From the NCBI GenBank assembly GCA_963971225.1, contig OZ020270.1:70004932-70068931 (forward strand): DNA of 64,000 bases, read 5' to 3'. The position numbers were made by a program, and so were the translations under genes. Origin of the DNA: Melieria omissa. Its lineage: Eukaryota; Arthropoda; Insecta; Diptera; Ulidiidae. Positions 21,008 to 31,713 of this stretch are shown here, in pieces. Positions within the stretch are counted from its first letter, which is position 1; each line of letters begins with the position of its first letter. The notes under the pieces were generated by a model. The model was not told the origin of the DNA. It saw nothing but the letters and a program-made list of their open reading frames with translations, and searched no databases.

Positions 21008-21775
21008 GTCGTCTGGTTATTATGAAAAAAATAAACGATAGTTGATTTAAAATCACAGTCCACGAAATATAAACACGTAGGTAACGTGATGTTCGATGAA
21101 TTCGGAAGCGCGAAATTTACCGAACGAGATACACGAAAATTGACCACGCGAGTTTGGTCAACGAGAAAAAAGTTAGTCCGAAAAGTGGGAACGAACACGG
21201 AAAGAGAACCAAGGGGTCGGTAAAACTCCACAATAAAATAAACAAAAATGGTATTTTTGTTCGTTGTGTACCGCCGCACGGAATTGGACTTGTACACAAC
21301 TCAAAACAACTCAGCACGGAAGTAAATAAAATCACACTCGTAATTTGCGAAACAAAATCGAAAATTATTTATATTTTAGTTTATTTGGTTTAAATAAATA
21401 TTTTCCAAAGAGGTTGGAATTAATTATCGGTATGTATTTACTTATTTGTTACTAAGTATAATAAATATTTTCCAAAGAGGTTGGAATTAATTATTGGTTG
21501 TGTATTTGCTTATTGGTTAATAATTATACCAGCAGCCTTTATTTTTCTCCGCAGTGTACTATAAAGGGGTTATATAGTACCACTGTGAGTATGTATGTAA
21601 TGCTGTACTGGTGGGGCACTAGAACCGGTTGCATATGTACATAAGTGCTATGTACATACACAAGACCGTTTTGTATTGCTAGCGGGTTGGCTCTATATAT
21701 GGATGATACATAACAGAGGAAAAGAAATTTTTCCAACCGTATTTAAATAAATAATTTAAAATCGGAACGGAATTC
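21008..21775 (-). other. BEL-2 5' leader and probable LTR (boundaries unresolved)
   Basis: No gene. Contains a near-perfect direct repeat (ATTTTCCAAAGAGGTTGGAA at about 21399 and 21466), a TATATA-type box near 21692 and an AATAAA-type signal near 21540 in minus-strand orientation, as expected for the LTR of the minus-strand BEL-2. I could not find a convincing primer site or a second LTR copy, so the ends are not called. Confidence 0.45.
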
Positions 21776-21868
21776 GTCTGGCATCGCTCGAACAGTTCGG
21801 TCGCAAAATCTATTGTCTCCCGTGAAATCGGAAAATTATTTAAAATTTGGTGACATTAATTGCTCAAA

Positions 21869-23123
21869 ATGCCTTGCATATGCTTGTCAAAAGTTGAGCA
21901 ACACCTGGACGATCTAAAAAAGGTTAAATGTGTTAACTGCAATGAATTTTATCATTGCCAGTGCGTAAATCTGAAAAAAGTGACATTGAATTTATGATAA
22001 AAAACAATCAAAGCTATAAATGCAACAAGTGTCTCTCGGCTCGCCGCAAGTCGCTGATCTCTCCACCCATTGCGGGGAACAATCAACAGTTACAAACAAA
22101 CGTCCCTAAGAGCTGCGTGGTGGCTGATGATCTCTTAAGTTCAAGTGATAATCTGTACTCACCTAACAAAAGCAAGCATCAGCAAGCAACCAATGCCTTG
22201 GACACCCCAACGCGCGGCGATCGTGAAACTTCGCATCTGCTGAATCTCATGGACCAGAGTCTCGCTAAGCAAAGCGTGTGCTTGGACCAGCGTTTTGACA
22301 AGCTCATCAACACAGTATTGGTCAAACTTGGTGAGACGGAATCAAAAATTCTTAGCAAAATGGATGAGCAGATAGCAGCAATCAAAGGAGAGCTCACCGC
22401 AGCGAGCGAGTTGCGAGACTCGAATCTAGCGCTATTGATATTGCGACACTCAGAGCTGATCTCGTTGCGTTGAAGAGAAAAATACTGGATCAGGAGAGCA
22501 TCTCTGGCATGCTAAAAATGCAACTTGAGAGGCAGGATAGCGCTGCCGCTGCATGCGATGTCCGCATCCACGGCATCCCACTAGGGAATGGCGAAAATTT
22601 GCACAATGTTTTTCAAAACATTTGTAAGTCGATTAATTTCGGACAACCACACGTTAAATCGATTTTTCGCATTAAAATTAACAAAAAGCTACACTCTAGA
22701 ACCGATGCGCCCATACTAGCGCGGTTCCCGTCACCGCACGAAAAAAATTTACTACTAAAAGCAGTTTCCGACTACAGGCGAAATACGAACGATGTTCTCC
22801 GTTTATCCAATGCAGGTTTCGACTCGAATACTCCTATTTACATTAATGAGAGTCTTACTAAAGCAAATCATCTTATTCTCAAAACTGCGATTAAGTACAA
22901 AAAGCAAAAGCGGCTATCAGCTGCCTTCGTTCGGCGTGGGCTCGTGCATGTAAAGAAAAGTGTGGATGACTCTCCCACCTGCATTAATTCGCTTCACATG
23001 TTAGATCAATACACACTTCCTGGACATGATGTGAACGAGCGAACTAGCATTGCTCAGTCTGCTGAAGTTCACCAACACAAAATTCTTTTTCGGAGTGATT
23101 CTCTCGCTCTCGACACAGCATAG
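21869..23123 (+). pseudogene. LINE-1 ORF1 protein with PHD-like finger
   Basis: The N-terminus carries Cys/His pairs in PHD-finger order (CIC ... CVNC, FYHCQCV, then CNKC), followed by a linker, a coiled-coil stretch around residues 130-200, and a C-terminal half with an RNA-binding-like fold (around VRIHGIPLGNGENLHNV). The frame shifts in an A-run near 21980 and again near 22465. ORF1 proteins of this kind bind the element RNA. PHD-bearing ORF1 proteins are known in several LINE clades. Confidence 0.75.
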
Positions 23124-23443
23124 CTCCAACAACATCATCGAGATAGATATGAGCAGCCTGATCAATGTTAGTACAGCGGCTGTTATTCACAAATCGAAGA
23201 GCTCCTACTCTACACGCATGGATGTCTCGAGCGTGTTGATCATAGCAACAACAATGCTTATGCCAGCAACAACTGCTATTAGACTGCACAGCTCTTTACT
23301 TATTTTTTCCTTTTCCCTTTCTTCTTGTTTCCCACTATGTTTAACTATACTATCACCTCCGAGTAAAGCTAAGATGTGCTCTCCAAAGGTTGTTTTTGTT
23401 TACACATTTAATACTTTAGACGGCGTTACTAAAGTAGCAAATT

Positions 23444-26207
23444 TTGCTTACATTTATTACAATGGGCCTGAATACCTGTGAATCTACCGCCAGAGGCAAT
23501 TGCTACGAAATGATTCGTGTCTTGAATAGAAGTCGAAAAGGATTGAGTATATGCCACATCAATGCGCAAAGTCTACTTAAAAAAATCGACGAGTTTCGTC
23601 ATTTGTTTGAATGCTCAGGTGTAGATATTGTTTGCGTATCTGAGACATGGTTTGCTCCAGAACTAAACGACTCACTTTGTAAACTCGATGGGTATCAAAT
23701 ATTTAGGGCGGATAGAGAGACGCATGCTGGTGGGGTGGCCATTTATGTGAAAAGCGGAATCAAATGTAAATCATGTTGCAAATCGTCGTTTGGAGACAAT
23801 ACTGAATATGTTTTTCTTGAGGTCTATAATAACGCAGACACAATACTTGTTGGTTGTGCATACAGGCCAAATCGTAATGTCGATCTTGATCCACTCATGG
23901 TGGTCCTAAACAACTTATTTCTTTCATACAGTGACTTAATTATTACGGGTGACTTTAATAGTAATATTATTGTTGAAAGAAACCTAGTGAATAGAATGTT
24001 GACATCTGGACTCTACTTAGCCAACTCTGCGTACCCGACGCACTTTACAAAAACGAGCAGCACACTTCTAGATCTATTTCTAGTAAGCAGCAAAAAGCAC
24101 ATTTTGTTATATGATCAACTCTCAGCACCTGCTTTCTCTAAACATGATCTTATATTTCTGAAATACGATTTCAGCCTAATAAACTCCGAAGAATCTTTCA
24201 GTTTCCGTGACTTCAAAAACGTTAATTACTCATTGCTCAATGATGCCGCCCTTTTAATTGACTGGTCGCAGATATACCATATGGCACATGTTGATGACCA
24301 AGTCAACTTCTTACAAAATAACATTTCCAATCTGTTTAATGAGTTTGTTCCTATACAATCCAAAACAATTCGTGTTGCACAAAAGGAGTGGTTCGACGAT
24401 AACATTAAAAAACTGATTCGCGAACGTGACGATGCTTACATCAAATGGAAAAGATATAAAACTTCCAATTTGTATGCACTATTCAAAAAGGCTAGAGCTC
24501 GCGTAGTAAGCAGACTTAAAAAAGCCAAAAGAAGATATTATCAGAGTAAATTCAGTTCATGCATTGGCTCAAAGCAAAAGTGGCAACATATACGTAAAAT
24601 TGGTATCAACAATAAAATATCCAAGTCAATCAGCCCCTCTGAAATTGATGTTAACCAATTAAATATAAATTTTCTGAATTTACCAGCAACCATGGCAAAT
24701 GCAAAACGCCCAGGGGCTACACAGAATCAGAACAACCCTAGCTCTGAAAATTCTTTTAGTTTCTGTTGTGTGCATCAGTTGGAGGTTTGGCAAGCATTTC
24801 AGTCGGTTAAATCAAATGCTGTGGGATTTGATGAAATGCACCCTAGATTTATAAAAGGACTCCTCCCAATATTGCTGCCATTTTTCACATATCTTTTCAA
24901 TTCAATTTTTACCACCTCAACATTTCCACAAAACTGGAAAATGGCAAAGATAATACCAATTCCAAAAGGAAATGGGGAATTTAGACCAATTGCGATATTG
25001 TCCTATTTATCAAAGGCATTGGAACATCTCATCCATAAACAATTGAGTACATATTTACTAGAAAACAAACTGATAACCGAAAGACAATCGGGCTTTAGAA
25101 CAAAGAGAAGTTGTGTGACTGCGCTTATTGATGTGTCCGAAGAAATCAGAACACAGTTAGATGCGAAAAAACAAACCCTGTTGACTCTTCTTGACCACTC
25201 AAAAGCATTCGACTCTGTTAACCATGACATTTTATTTACCAAGCTTGCAAATCTTTTTAATTTTTCAAAAACTGCAGTTGATATCATAAAATCATATCTG
25301 TCAAATAGAACCCAAGCTGTAAGCATAGGTAATCTTACTTCGGACGTCCTTGCTGTGCCAAAAGGCGTCCCTCAAGGATCCGTGCTAGGACCACTTATAT
25401 TTATAATGTATATTAACGACTTACCGAAAACTCTCAAGTATTGTCATGTCCACATATATGCAGACGATGTCCAGTTATACATTAGCAGCGACCTTAATAG
25501 CATTAATTCTTGCGTCAGTAAACTTAATGAAGATCTGGAAAATATTCGTATTTGGGCTAGAGAGAACGACCTTTGCCTTAATCCTACCAAATCGAAATGC
25601 CTTATTATTCATAAAAAAACGCTCGACCATGTAATTTTTCCGAAAGTTTTGCTGAACGGCTCAGTACTTGAGTTCATCAACTGTGCAAAAAACCTTGGGG
25701 TAATATTTAACGAAACGCTAAACTGGAATGATCATATCCTGCGAACTATCGGGAAAGTTTATGTTATGTTACGATCACTCTGGGTTACGCAGAATTACAC
25801 TCCACCAAGAATTCGACTACTTTTGGCTAAAACGTATCTTATTCCTACGCTGTTATATGGGTGTGAATTATATGCGAATTGTGACAGCACATGTCGACAA
25901 AAATTAAACCTACTCTACAACAACATAGCCAGATATGTTAATTCTATTAAATATGCGCACCTTGTTGCAATTGCACAAGATTGTCTACAACTCTGAGCCC
26001 TCGTACTTACACGCGCGTTTAAATTTTCTTCGTTCAACCCGGTCGAATAAAATTGTTCAATTTAGGCATAAGCTCTTAACGTCAGAGCGCCAATTCTTTA
26101 TCTACGCAATTCGCCTTTGGAATTCACTGCCACATTACTTGCTAACTTTTAGTAACGCTCTGAAATTAAAAAAAACCCTCTTTACTTACTTAAGTTCGAT
26201 CGAATAA
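23444..26207 (+). pseudogene. LINE-1 ORF2: endonuclease and reverse transcriptase
   Basis: About 850 codons stay open (23444-25996), then a frameshift near 25970 leads to the C-terminal piece. Endonuclease/exonuclease/phosphatase motifs are in order: ICHINAQSL, VSETWF, ITGDFNSN, SKHDLIF. Reverse transcriptase motifs: FRPIAILS, SKAFDSVNH, GVPQGSVLGPLIF and the catalytic YADDVQLY. The tail has the AIRLWNSLP block seen at the end of CR1/L2-group proteins. The long open stretch suggests moderate age. The exact clade is not certain. Confidence 0.9.
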
Positions 26208-26423
26208 AAAACTAAACATACATCTATAACAGTTCAATCTAGCTTTCCTCTTATTTTTCTCTCTTCCTCCTTCCTTCTTTCCATACTTCCTGCCTTAGTT
26301 TAATTAATTAGTTTTATAAGAATACAAATTTTCAAAAAAATTAAATCTCTTAAAATAATGTAAATGACTTAAGCTTGTTAAATTTAAGATATCTTATTAT
26401 CTTGTAGCTTAAGGATCTGTTGC

Positions 26424-26453
<30 letters not shown>

Positions 26454-26454
<1 letters not shown>

Positions 26455-27213
26455 GCCTAGGGGGTAGGCAATGTATAGTGGTGCTCTCGCGTAGTGCTCG
26501 CTGCTGTCGCTTATGCTGCTGCCCCACTGCTTGCTGCTGTCCTCGCTGGCGTAGCTGCCGTTCGCTGTGTGGTTGTTGGTGCTGCTTATATACCAGCTGG
26601 GCCTGGTGATCTTCGCTGTTATGCGTGTTGTTGGTGTGTGCACTTGCAGTGTTTTCACGTGCACTTTGCTTAGTGTGCTGGTGTTCGGGTTTTTTTATTT
26701 TTGTCACAGCTTCACTTTATCGCTTCACCAATAATTAATTTTTTGTTTTGAATTATTCTTCGATTAGCTTTTTCTCCGCTTTTTTTTGTTTTGTTTTGGA
26801 TCTTCTTTTTCTTTTTGGTTTTCTTTTCAGGTTGTTCGGGATTCACTTATCTTTTCACTTCTCTTTTCTTTTTCTTCTTGCACTTTGGGTAAGTAATAAA
26901 CCTTCTAATTTTTTCAGTTACTTTCACTTTGTTTTTTTTTTTTCGTTTTTAGGTTTTAAAATTCCACTTGGGTAAGTATGTATTCTTCGGTTCGTTGTAC
27001 TTTGTATATAATTTATTTTTTCAGATGTCTTGTTCACCACTTGCACGCACTTGTTGCTGTTTTTCACTTATTGTTTTCTTTTTGGGGTAACACTTTAGGT
27101 AAGTGGGTTTTGGTTTTTATTATTTTTTTCTATTTCACTTTACCTTATGTTCTTGTGTCGTTCACAACGCACTGATTTTCCCGCTGGGTCTTTTTTAGCG
27201 GCTCGAAGGACCA
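26454..27213 (-). other. Probable BEL-type 5' leader with GGTAAGT motifs and tRNA-Tyr primer site
   Basis: At 27201-27213 the sequence GCTCGAAGGACCA is, on the minus strand, a tRNA-Tyr primer site like that of BEL-1. It implies an LTR to its right and an element leader and gag to its left. A Gln-rich minus-strand frame from 26707 could be a gag start, cut by LINE-1. On the plus strand the same DNA shows repeated polypyrimidine-AG and GGTAAGT signals (see findings). No certain gene. Confidence 0.4.
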
Positions 27214-27845
27214 ATATTAACGCCGAGAACAATTTTGATCGGCGCGTACGAAATGATATGCGACTCAATAAGTTAAACGTTATAATTCGTGTGTTTATTC
27301 AATGTCACTTCAATGTGTATATACAATATGTTTGTGGAACCGTGAAAATGTACAATGTTGGTGTATGTTTGTGCAGTATATATGGATACAGTAGGTGTGG
27401 TTCTAATTATTTGATTTACACTGTTGTGATAAATGTACAAAGTGTATGTTTCGAAATTTGTGTTTTGTGTTTTCTTGTTTGGTGATACTGGTGTTTCGTG
27501 GAACTGTTGTAATCGTGTTGACTGTGGTTGATCGTGGATCGTCTCGTGTTGGCACGCCGGTGTTCAGATGAAGAGTGATTTTGCCGTCAGCCGCGCAAGC
27601 ACCGTTTAGGACAGCGAGGGATGCCGTCGGTCAGTACATAAGGAGATAGCGGTAAGTACATAAGGAGAGAGAGGATACCGGATAAGGAACAGAGGTAAGT
27701 AACAAGTGGTAGGTATGTAAGGGTAAGTATATAGGAATGTAAATAGGTAAGTAAACGGATTAGGCGGAGGATATGTACAAAATATCATGGATTATTTATT
27801 TAGCTATTTTAGGTGGTGCGCGGTGACGGCAGCAACGACGTGAAC
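27214..27845 (-). repeat. Possible BEL LTR next to the 27201 primer site
   Basis: Lies between the primer site and the start of the BEL-5 LTR. No coding content. It contains four GGTAAGT copies between 27651 and 27752. No second LTR copy is in the window, so the call rests on position only. Confidence 0.35.
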
Positions 27846-28233
27846 AAGTAACAACATGTTTTTTGCAATCAATTTCCTATAAACGTACTACAGAATGAAA
27901 GAAAAAAAAAACATTATTTTATTTGCAAATAAACTTCGAACGCACCAGCAGCCCTTGCCCTGATTTTTGTATGGCGAAATTGTTGTACGAACCCTAATCA
28001 ACTCTGGGGCCTGGTTTGACCGAATTTGCGACTCTGGGGCCTGGTTTGACCGAATTAGCAACCGTGTTTGCCGCGTTCCCCTCTCACTTTCGCGTCATCT
28101 AGTCATTGCTGACTATGAAGAAGGACAAGCACAGAGGAACATACTGAGGCAACGGCGTTGCCAGCGGCACATTTTAGGTGCCCGCGGGAACGGCGCTGCC
28201 ACCTTGTTTAGGCGGCGACTAGGCGGAGCCACA
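27846..28233 (-). repeat. BEL-5 3' LTR
   Basis: The right edge is at 28233, where on the minus strand a G-rich tract (near 28235-28245) is followed by TGTGGCTCC, as at a polypurine tract/LTR border. The middle part matches, in reverse orientation, the BEL-4 LTR near 47460-47715, including a tandem duplicate of CTCTGGGGCCTGG (28006 and 28033). The left edge is approximate. Confidence 0.65.
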
Positions 28234-28244
28234 CTCCACCCCCC

Positions 28245-29619
28245 GTGAAGCCAAAGGGGATTCACAAAACTGCAGGGCGGCTAGCCTTGAAGCAGGTCTG
28301 CACAGGATACCGTGGCTCGTCTTCACCTCGGCGACGCGAACTTGGCCGTCTTTGGCGGGGAACACCTGCGTTACTCGGCCCGTCTTCCATAAACTCCTGT
28401 GTTGGGTGGAGTCACATACTATGACCACGTCACCCGGCTGCAACGGGTTGCTCTCACTCCTCCAGTTGGGGCGTCGCAATAGCTGAGGCAAATATTCAAC
28501 TGTCCAACGTTTCCACAACCTAGCTCTTTCTGTGGACCAACAAAATTCGTGCCGTTGTCGCTACGTATACGTGCCGGCGTACCACGCCTGTTCATGAAGT
28601 TGCGCAAGTAGAAACGCACTTGTTGAGATTTCATCGGCAATTTCCAAATGAACGGCTCGCGTTGTTAAGCACGTGAAGAGTGCTATCCAGTGCTTTTCCC
28701 TTCGGTGTCCGACAGCCACCGAGAAAGGACCACAGTAATCCACACCAGCATATGTGAACGGACGGACGAATGGCGTCAAACGATCCGATGGCAACTGGCC
28801 CATCAACGGCGTGACAGTTCGAGCCCTGGCCATAATATAAACAGGACACCTTTTCTTGACATCGTTCAGCAAAGTGCGAGCCCGAGGGACCCAGAATTTT
28901 TGGCGCATTTCATTAATGATGAGACAATCGTTCTGGTGATGACGGTTCTGATGATAGTGCTCCATTATCATCCCAGAAACTCGATGATGTTGCGGTAAGA
29001 TGATCGTTTGTCGGGCTGTGATTGGCAAACAATACGCAGCGTCAATCCTTCCCCGGAGCTTCAACAGACCATCATCGTCGAGGAATGGTGAAACGGGTTC
29101 AAACTGCTCGATTTCGACATCCGCCCATTGGACTGTATGAAACGGATCTCACCCGCGTATGATTCCTCTTGACATCGGCGGCATATCAGCTTTTCAGCGG
29201 CACCAATTTCAGTTGATGTCAACTCTCTTTTGTAGGGGACGTGTAGTGTAGACCTTGTGTTATTGATGAACCTCCGCACCCAGGCCAGAACTCTTAGCAT
29301 CTTCAAATAAGAAGAAAATTTCGTAAATTCAATTCAAAACTAACCCTTCGTTGCTATTAGAACGAATTGCGTCTCTCCGTCACCGCAATGTTCTGACTGT
29401 AGCTGTGTAGGCTCATGGGGCCATTGCTCCTCTCCAAGGTGCAAGAATGTAGGGCCCATTAACCAACGGGAACCCGAATCAACGTCTATGGGTAGTTTCG
29501 CCCTCGTAGCTTCATCCGCAGCGTTAAGCGTTGTTGGTATCCAAAGCAACACTGTCTGGGAATCACTCCAATAGGTGACTTTATCGATGCGGAACTCGTG
29601 ACATTTTTCGATTGATGCA
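28245..29619 (-). pseudogene. BEL-5 pol: end of RNase H and integrase, fragmented
   Basis: Read leftwards: an RNase H tail (TVLLWIPTTLNAADEATRAK), integrase zinc region (HQNDCLIINEMRQKFWVPRA), core (YAGVDYCGPFSVAVGHRREK, TTRAVHLEIADEISTSAF), the second catalytic block (RIRSDNGTNFVGPQKE), and the BEL C-terminal domain (QVRVAEVKTSHGILCR). At least four frameshifts or deletions break it, and a stretch around the last catalytic Glu is missing. The right side is cut by a hAT element. It may be the distal part of the same element as BEL-3. Confidence 0.85.
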
Positions 29620-29814
29620 TAGTGATGGGACGATTAATCATTTGATACATAATAATCGATTTTTTTCTTTCAATTCACGATTTAATTGTATCGAAAAATG
29701 GGTTTGGATTAATCGAAACGTTAATCGATTAGATGTTAAAATAATCGGAAGAAAACCTATCACTAAATTTTTTTTCGCACAAAATAAAAGCTTGAGACGG
29801 ACACTTTGATGCGA

Positions 29815-30151
29815 TGTTGAACTTGATTTATGGGCCCACCACAAGTCGTTGGCTCACAAACGTCGCAAAAAAGACAACGACCTAACCCAAATTCAGGACA
29901 AGCTTAGCTTTTTTTTGAATGTTCCCGTTTTGAAATTGAAGCGCAACGTCAACAATGCCTGGGAAGAAATGCGAACGGTGTACCCTAAACTTTATATAAT
30001 AAGTCGTCGGTTCTGTTATCTTTTACGAAGTTCGGTACCAGCAGAGCGCCTCTTTTCAAAGGCAGGTGCAACTGCCTTTGAAAAGAGGATCAGGTTGACG
30101 ATCTGGCGCCTGTCAAAACTATTATTTCTAAACTTTGCAATGAACAAATAA
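29815..30151 (+). pseudogene. hAT transposase C-terminal dimerisation domain
   Basis: Encodes the conserved end of hAT transposases: YPKLYIISRRFCYLLRSSVP, then AERLFSKAG, the usual SVPAER-LFS dimerisation block. The catalytic domain is absent. The frame closes at a TAA just before the next insertion. Confidence 0.85.
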
Positions 30152-30161
30152 AATACAAATA

Positions 30162-31101
30162 GGGGAATTCTTTGTAAGGTGCCACTCTTTGTAAGGTGCC
30201 ACCCTGCTCGATTTCGACGTTGCAGCAACCCAAAAAAAAAATTCCTATTGTCATTTAAGGTATATATGTCCACATCAATTTTGATGTGGTTTTTGAGGGA
30301 AAAGACGCAATAACACGGTCTGGGTAAATAGAAATGTCAAATTTGGTTAAGAAAAAATATAAAAATTAAAACTGAAGGTTTTTCTCGCGGTGAAAAAGTA
30401 ACCAAAAACTTATAAAAAACTAAGGTAAATATCAGTGTTGGACTTAGTTTTTAATGGTTTTTCATAATCCGAAATGATATCCGAGCATAACGTAAAAGGA
30501 ACATAGTTATACAATGATTTCCAAAATGGCATAAAAATGTAAAGTGCCACCTTTTTTTCTTTGTAAGATGCCACCCCCCTTTTTTCATTGTTTTGTGGTC
30601 CTATATCGGTAAAATGACTTTTTATTGCTCGGAATCGTCATTACAATGAATTTAAAGTGTTCTTAGCCAATTTTGCTCTAATCCTATCATGAGAAATGAG
30701 TTAGTTCAGTTTTGTTTATTAATTTCCATATAATTATTCGTTTTATTTGTTACCATTCAAATTGCATTTTGCTTTCGGTCATTTTCTATTCAATTAAAAT
30801 TAAATTCAATAATATTTCGTAAATTTTCTAAATCATGCATTTTTACTTGAGATTTCTACGTTTTTAGCGGTTTTTTTAGGGGGTGGCACTTTACATTAAA
30901 AAATTTTAGGGTGTCGATTTTGAACACCTTGGGAAATTGGCTGTAAAATTCACATTTACAAAAAATTCAAATGAAGTGTTACCTTGGATCATAGCTCTTT
31001 TAAACATCTTTCCAACAGTATATTAACATTGGCGATACGTTAATTTTCTAACGAATTATGCGCAATAAAGCTATGGGGTGGCACCTTACAAAGAATTCCC
31101 C
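30162..31101. mobile_element. TA-flanked 940-bp nonautonomous DNA element
   Basis: Perfect inverted ends of about 24 bp beginning GGGGAATTCTTTGTAAGGTG, flanked by TA (30160-30161 and 31102-31103). No coding sequence inside. A motif related to GTAAGGTGCCAC occurs six times: four direct copies in the left half (30171, 30188, 30538, 30560) and two inverted in the right half (30882, 31077). TA target use suggests a Tc1/mariner or pogo-type helper, but the ends do not match a family I recognise. Confidence 0.8.
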
Positions 31102-31199
31102 TATATATGTTTTTTTCTTTTGATGTACTTACTTTCATTTATTTATTCATTATTATTGTTTTTATAAGGCAATTGGTAAAAATTTACATATTAACATAC

Positions 31200-31713
31200 T
31201 GTTACGAATACTAGTTCTAGTGGGCTGTTACGTATCACTGGATTGCGCAATTTGAAAATAAAACAACTTTAGTTATCCAAACGCAGTCAACAAAAACCAA
31301 CTATCACTTTATTTCACAGATTCACACTTCACTGTTTTTACACTTAATTATTTGCTTGATTACTCCGTGTGGCACCTTCACTAGTCAAAATCAGACTGAC
31401 TCGCTGCGCCGCACCCGGCTGCCTTTTATACCTGTCCGGCCATCGCGCAGACCGTTCTCGCACATTTCGGAGTGGCCTAAAGAATTCCATGATGATCGCG
31501 ACCATCATTGCCAGGTTGGAATAAAAGTTTCCATCATTGCCAGGTTGGACTAAAAGTTGCAATCATTGCCAGGTTGGACTAAGAGTTTCCATCATTGCCA
31601 GGTTGGCCTAAAAGTTTCCCTTATTATCGCGGCCGTCGTTGCCAGATTGAATTATAGCACGGCGCGTAGCGGCAGGGTTGCTTTGCACAGCGACAGGCTG
31701 TCTTATCGTCACA
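31200..31713 (-). repeat. Gypsy-2 3' LTR with internal 29-bp tandem repeats
   Basis: Begins TGTTACGAATACT and ends TTATCGTCACA. Contains four 29-bp tandem units (31504-31619) of the type ATCATTGCCAGGTTGG. An AATAAAGTG-type poly(A) signal is in minus-strand orientation near 31306. Only one copy is present, so the borders come from comparison with the Gypsy-3 LTR and the end of pol. Confidence 0.8.

Larger units (their letters stand above)
21776..26453 (+). mobile_element. LINE-1: long non-LTR retrotransposon (CR1/Jockey-like)
   Basis: Two broken ORFs and a 3' end made of repeated AAAT units (about 26424-26453), the usual structure of CR1/L2/Jockey-group LINEs. The start is approximate; the 5' leader precedes the ORF1 ATG at 21869. 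No clear target duplication. The 3' untranslated part is 26208-26423. Confidence 0.85.
29620..31199 (+). mobile_element. hAT element remnant (contains the TA-flanked element)
   Basis: Starts with a terminal sequence AGTGATGGGACGATTAATC typical of hAT inverted repeats, inside BEL-5 RNase H. Only the last part of a transposase follows (29815-30151), so the copy is internally deleted. The right inverted repeat is not found, probably lost where Gypsy-2 starts at 31200. Between 31104 and 31199 only A/T-rich sequence is seen. Confidence 0.65.

Noticed and set aside
26384..26707. Gln-rich minus-strand frame as a host protein
   Set aside because: Low-complexity, cut by the LINE-1 tail, and positioned as the gag start of a BEL element; no support for a host gene.
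27201..27213. Possible 3' end of a tRNA-Tyr gene
   Set aside because: Only the last 13 bases match; there is no cloverleaf upstream. It is best read as a primer-binding site on the minus strand.
28000..28060. CTCTGGGGCCTGG duplicate as a CRISPR-like array
   Set aside because: Only two units, in an LTR, in a eukaryotic repeat region.
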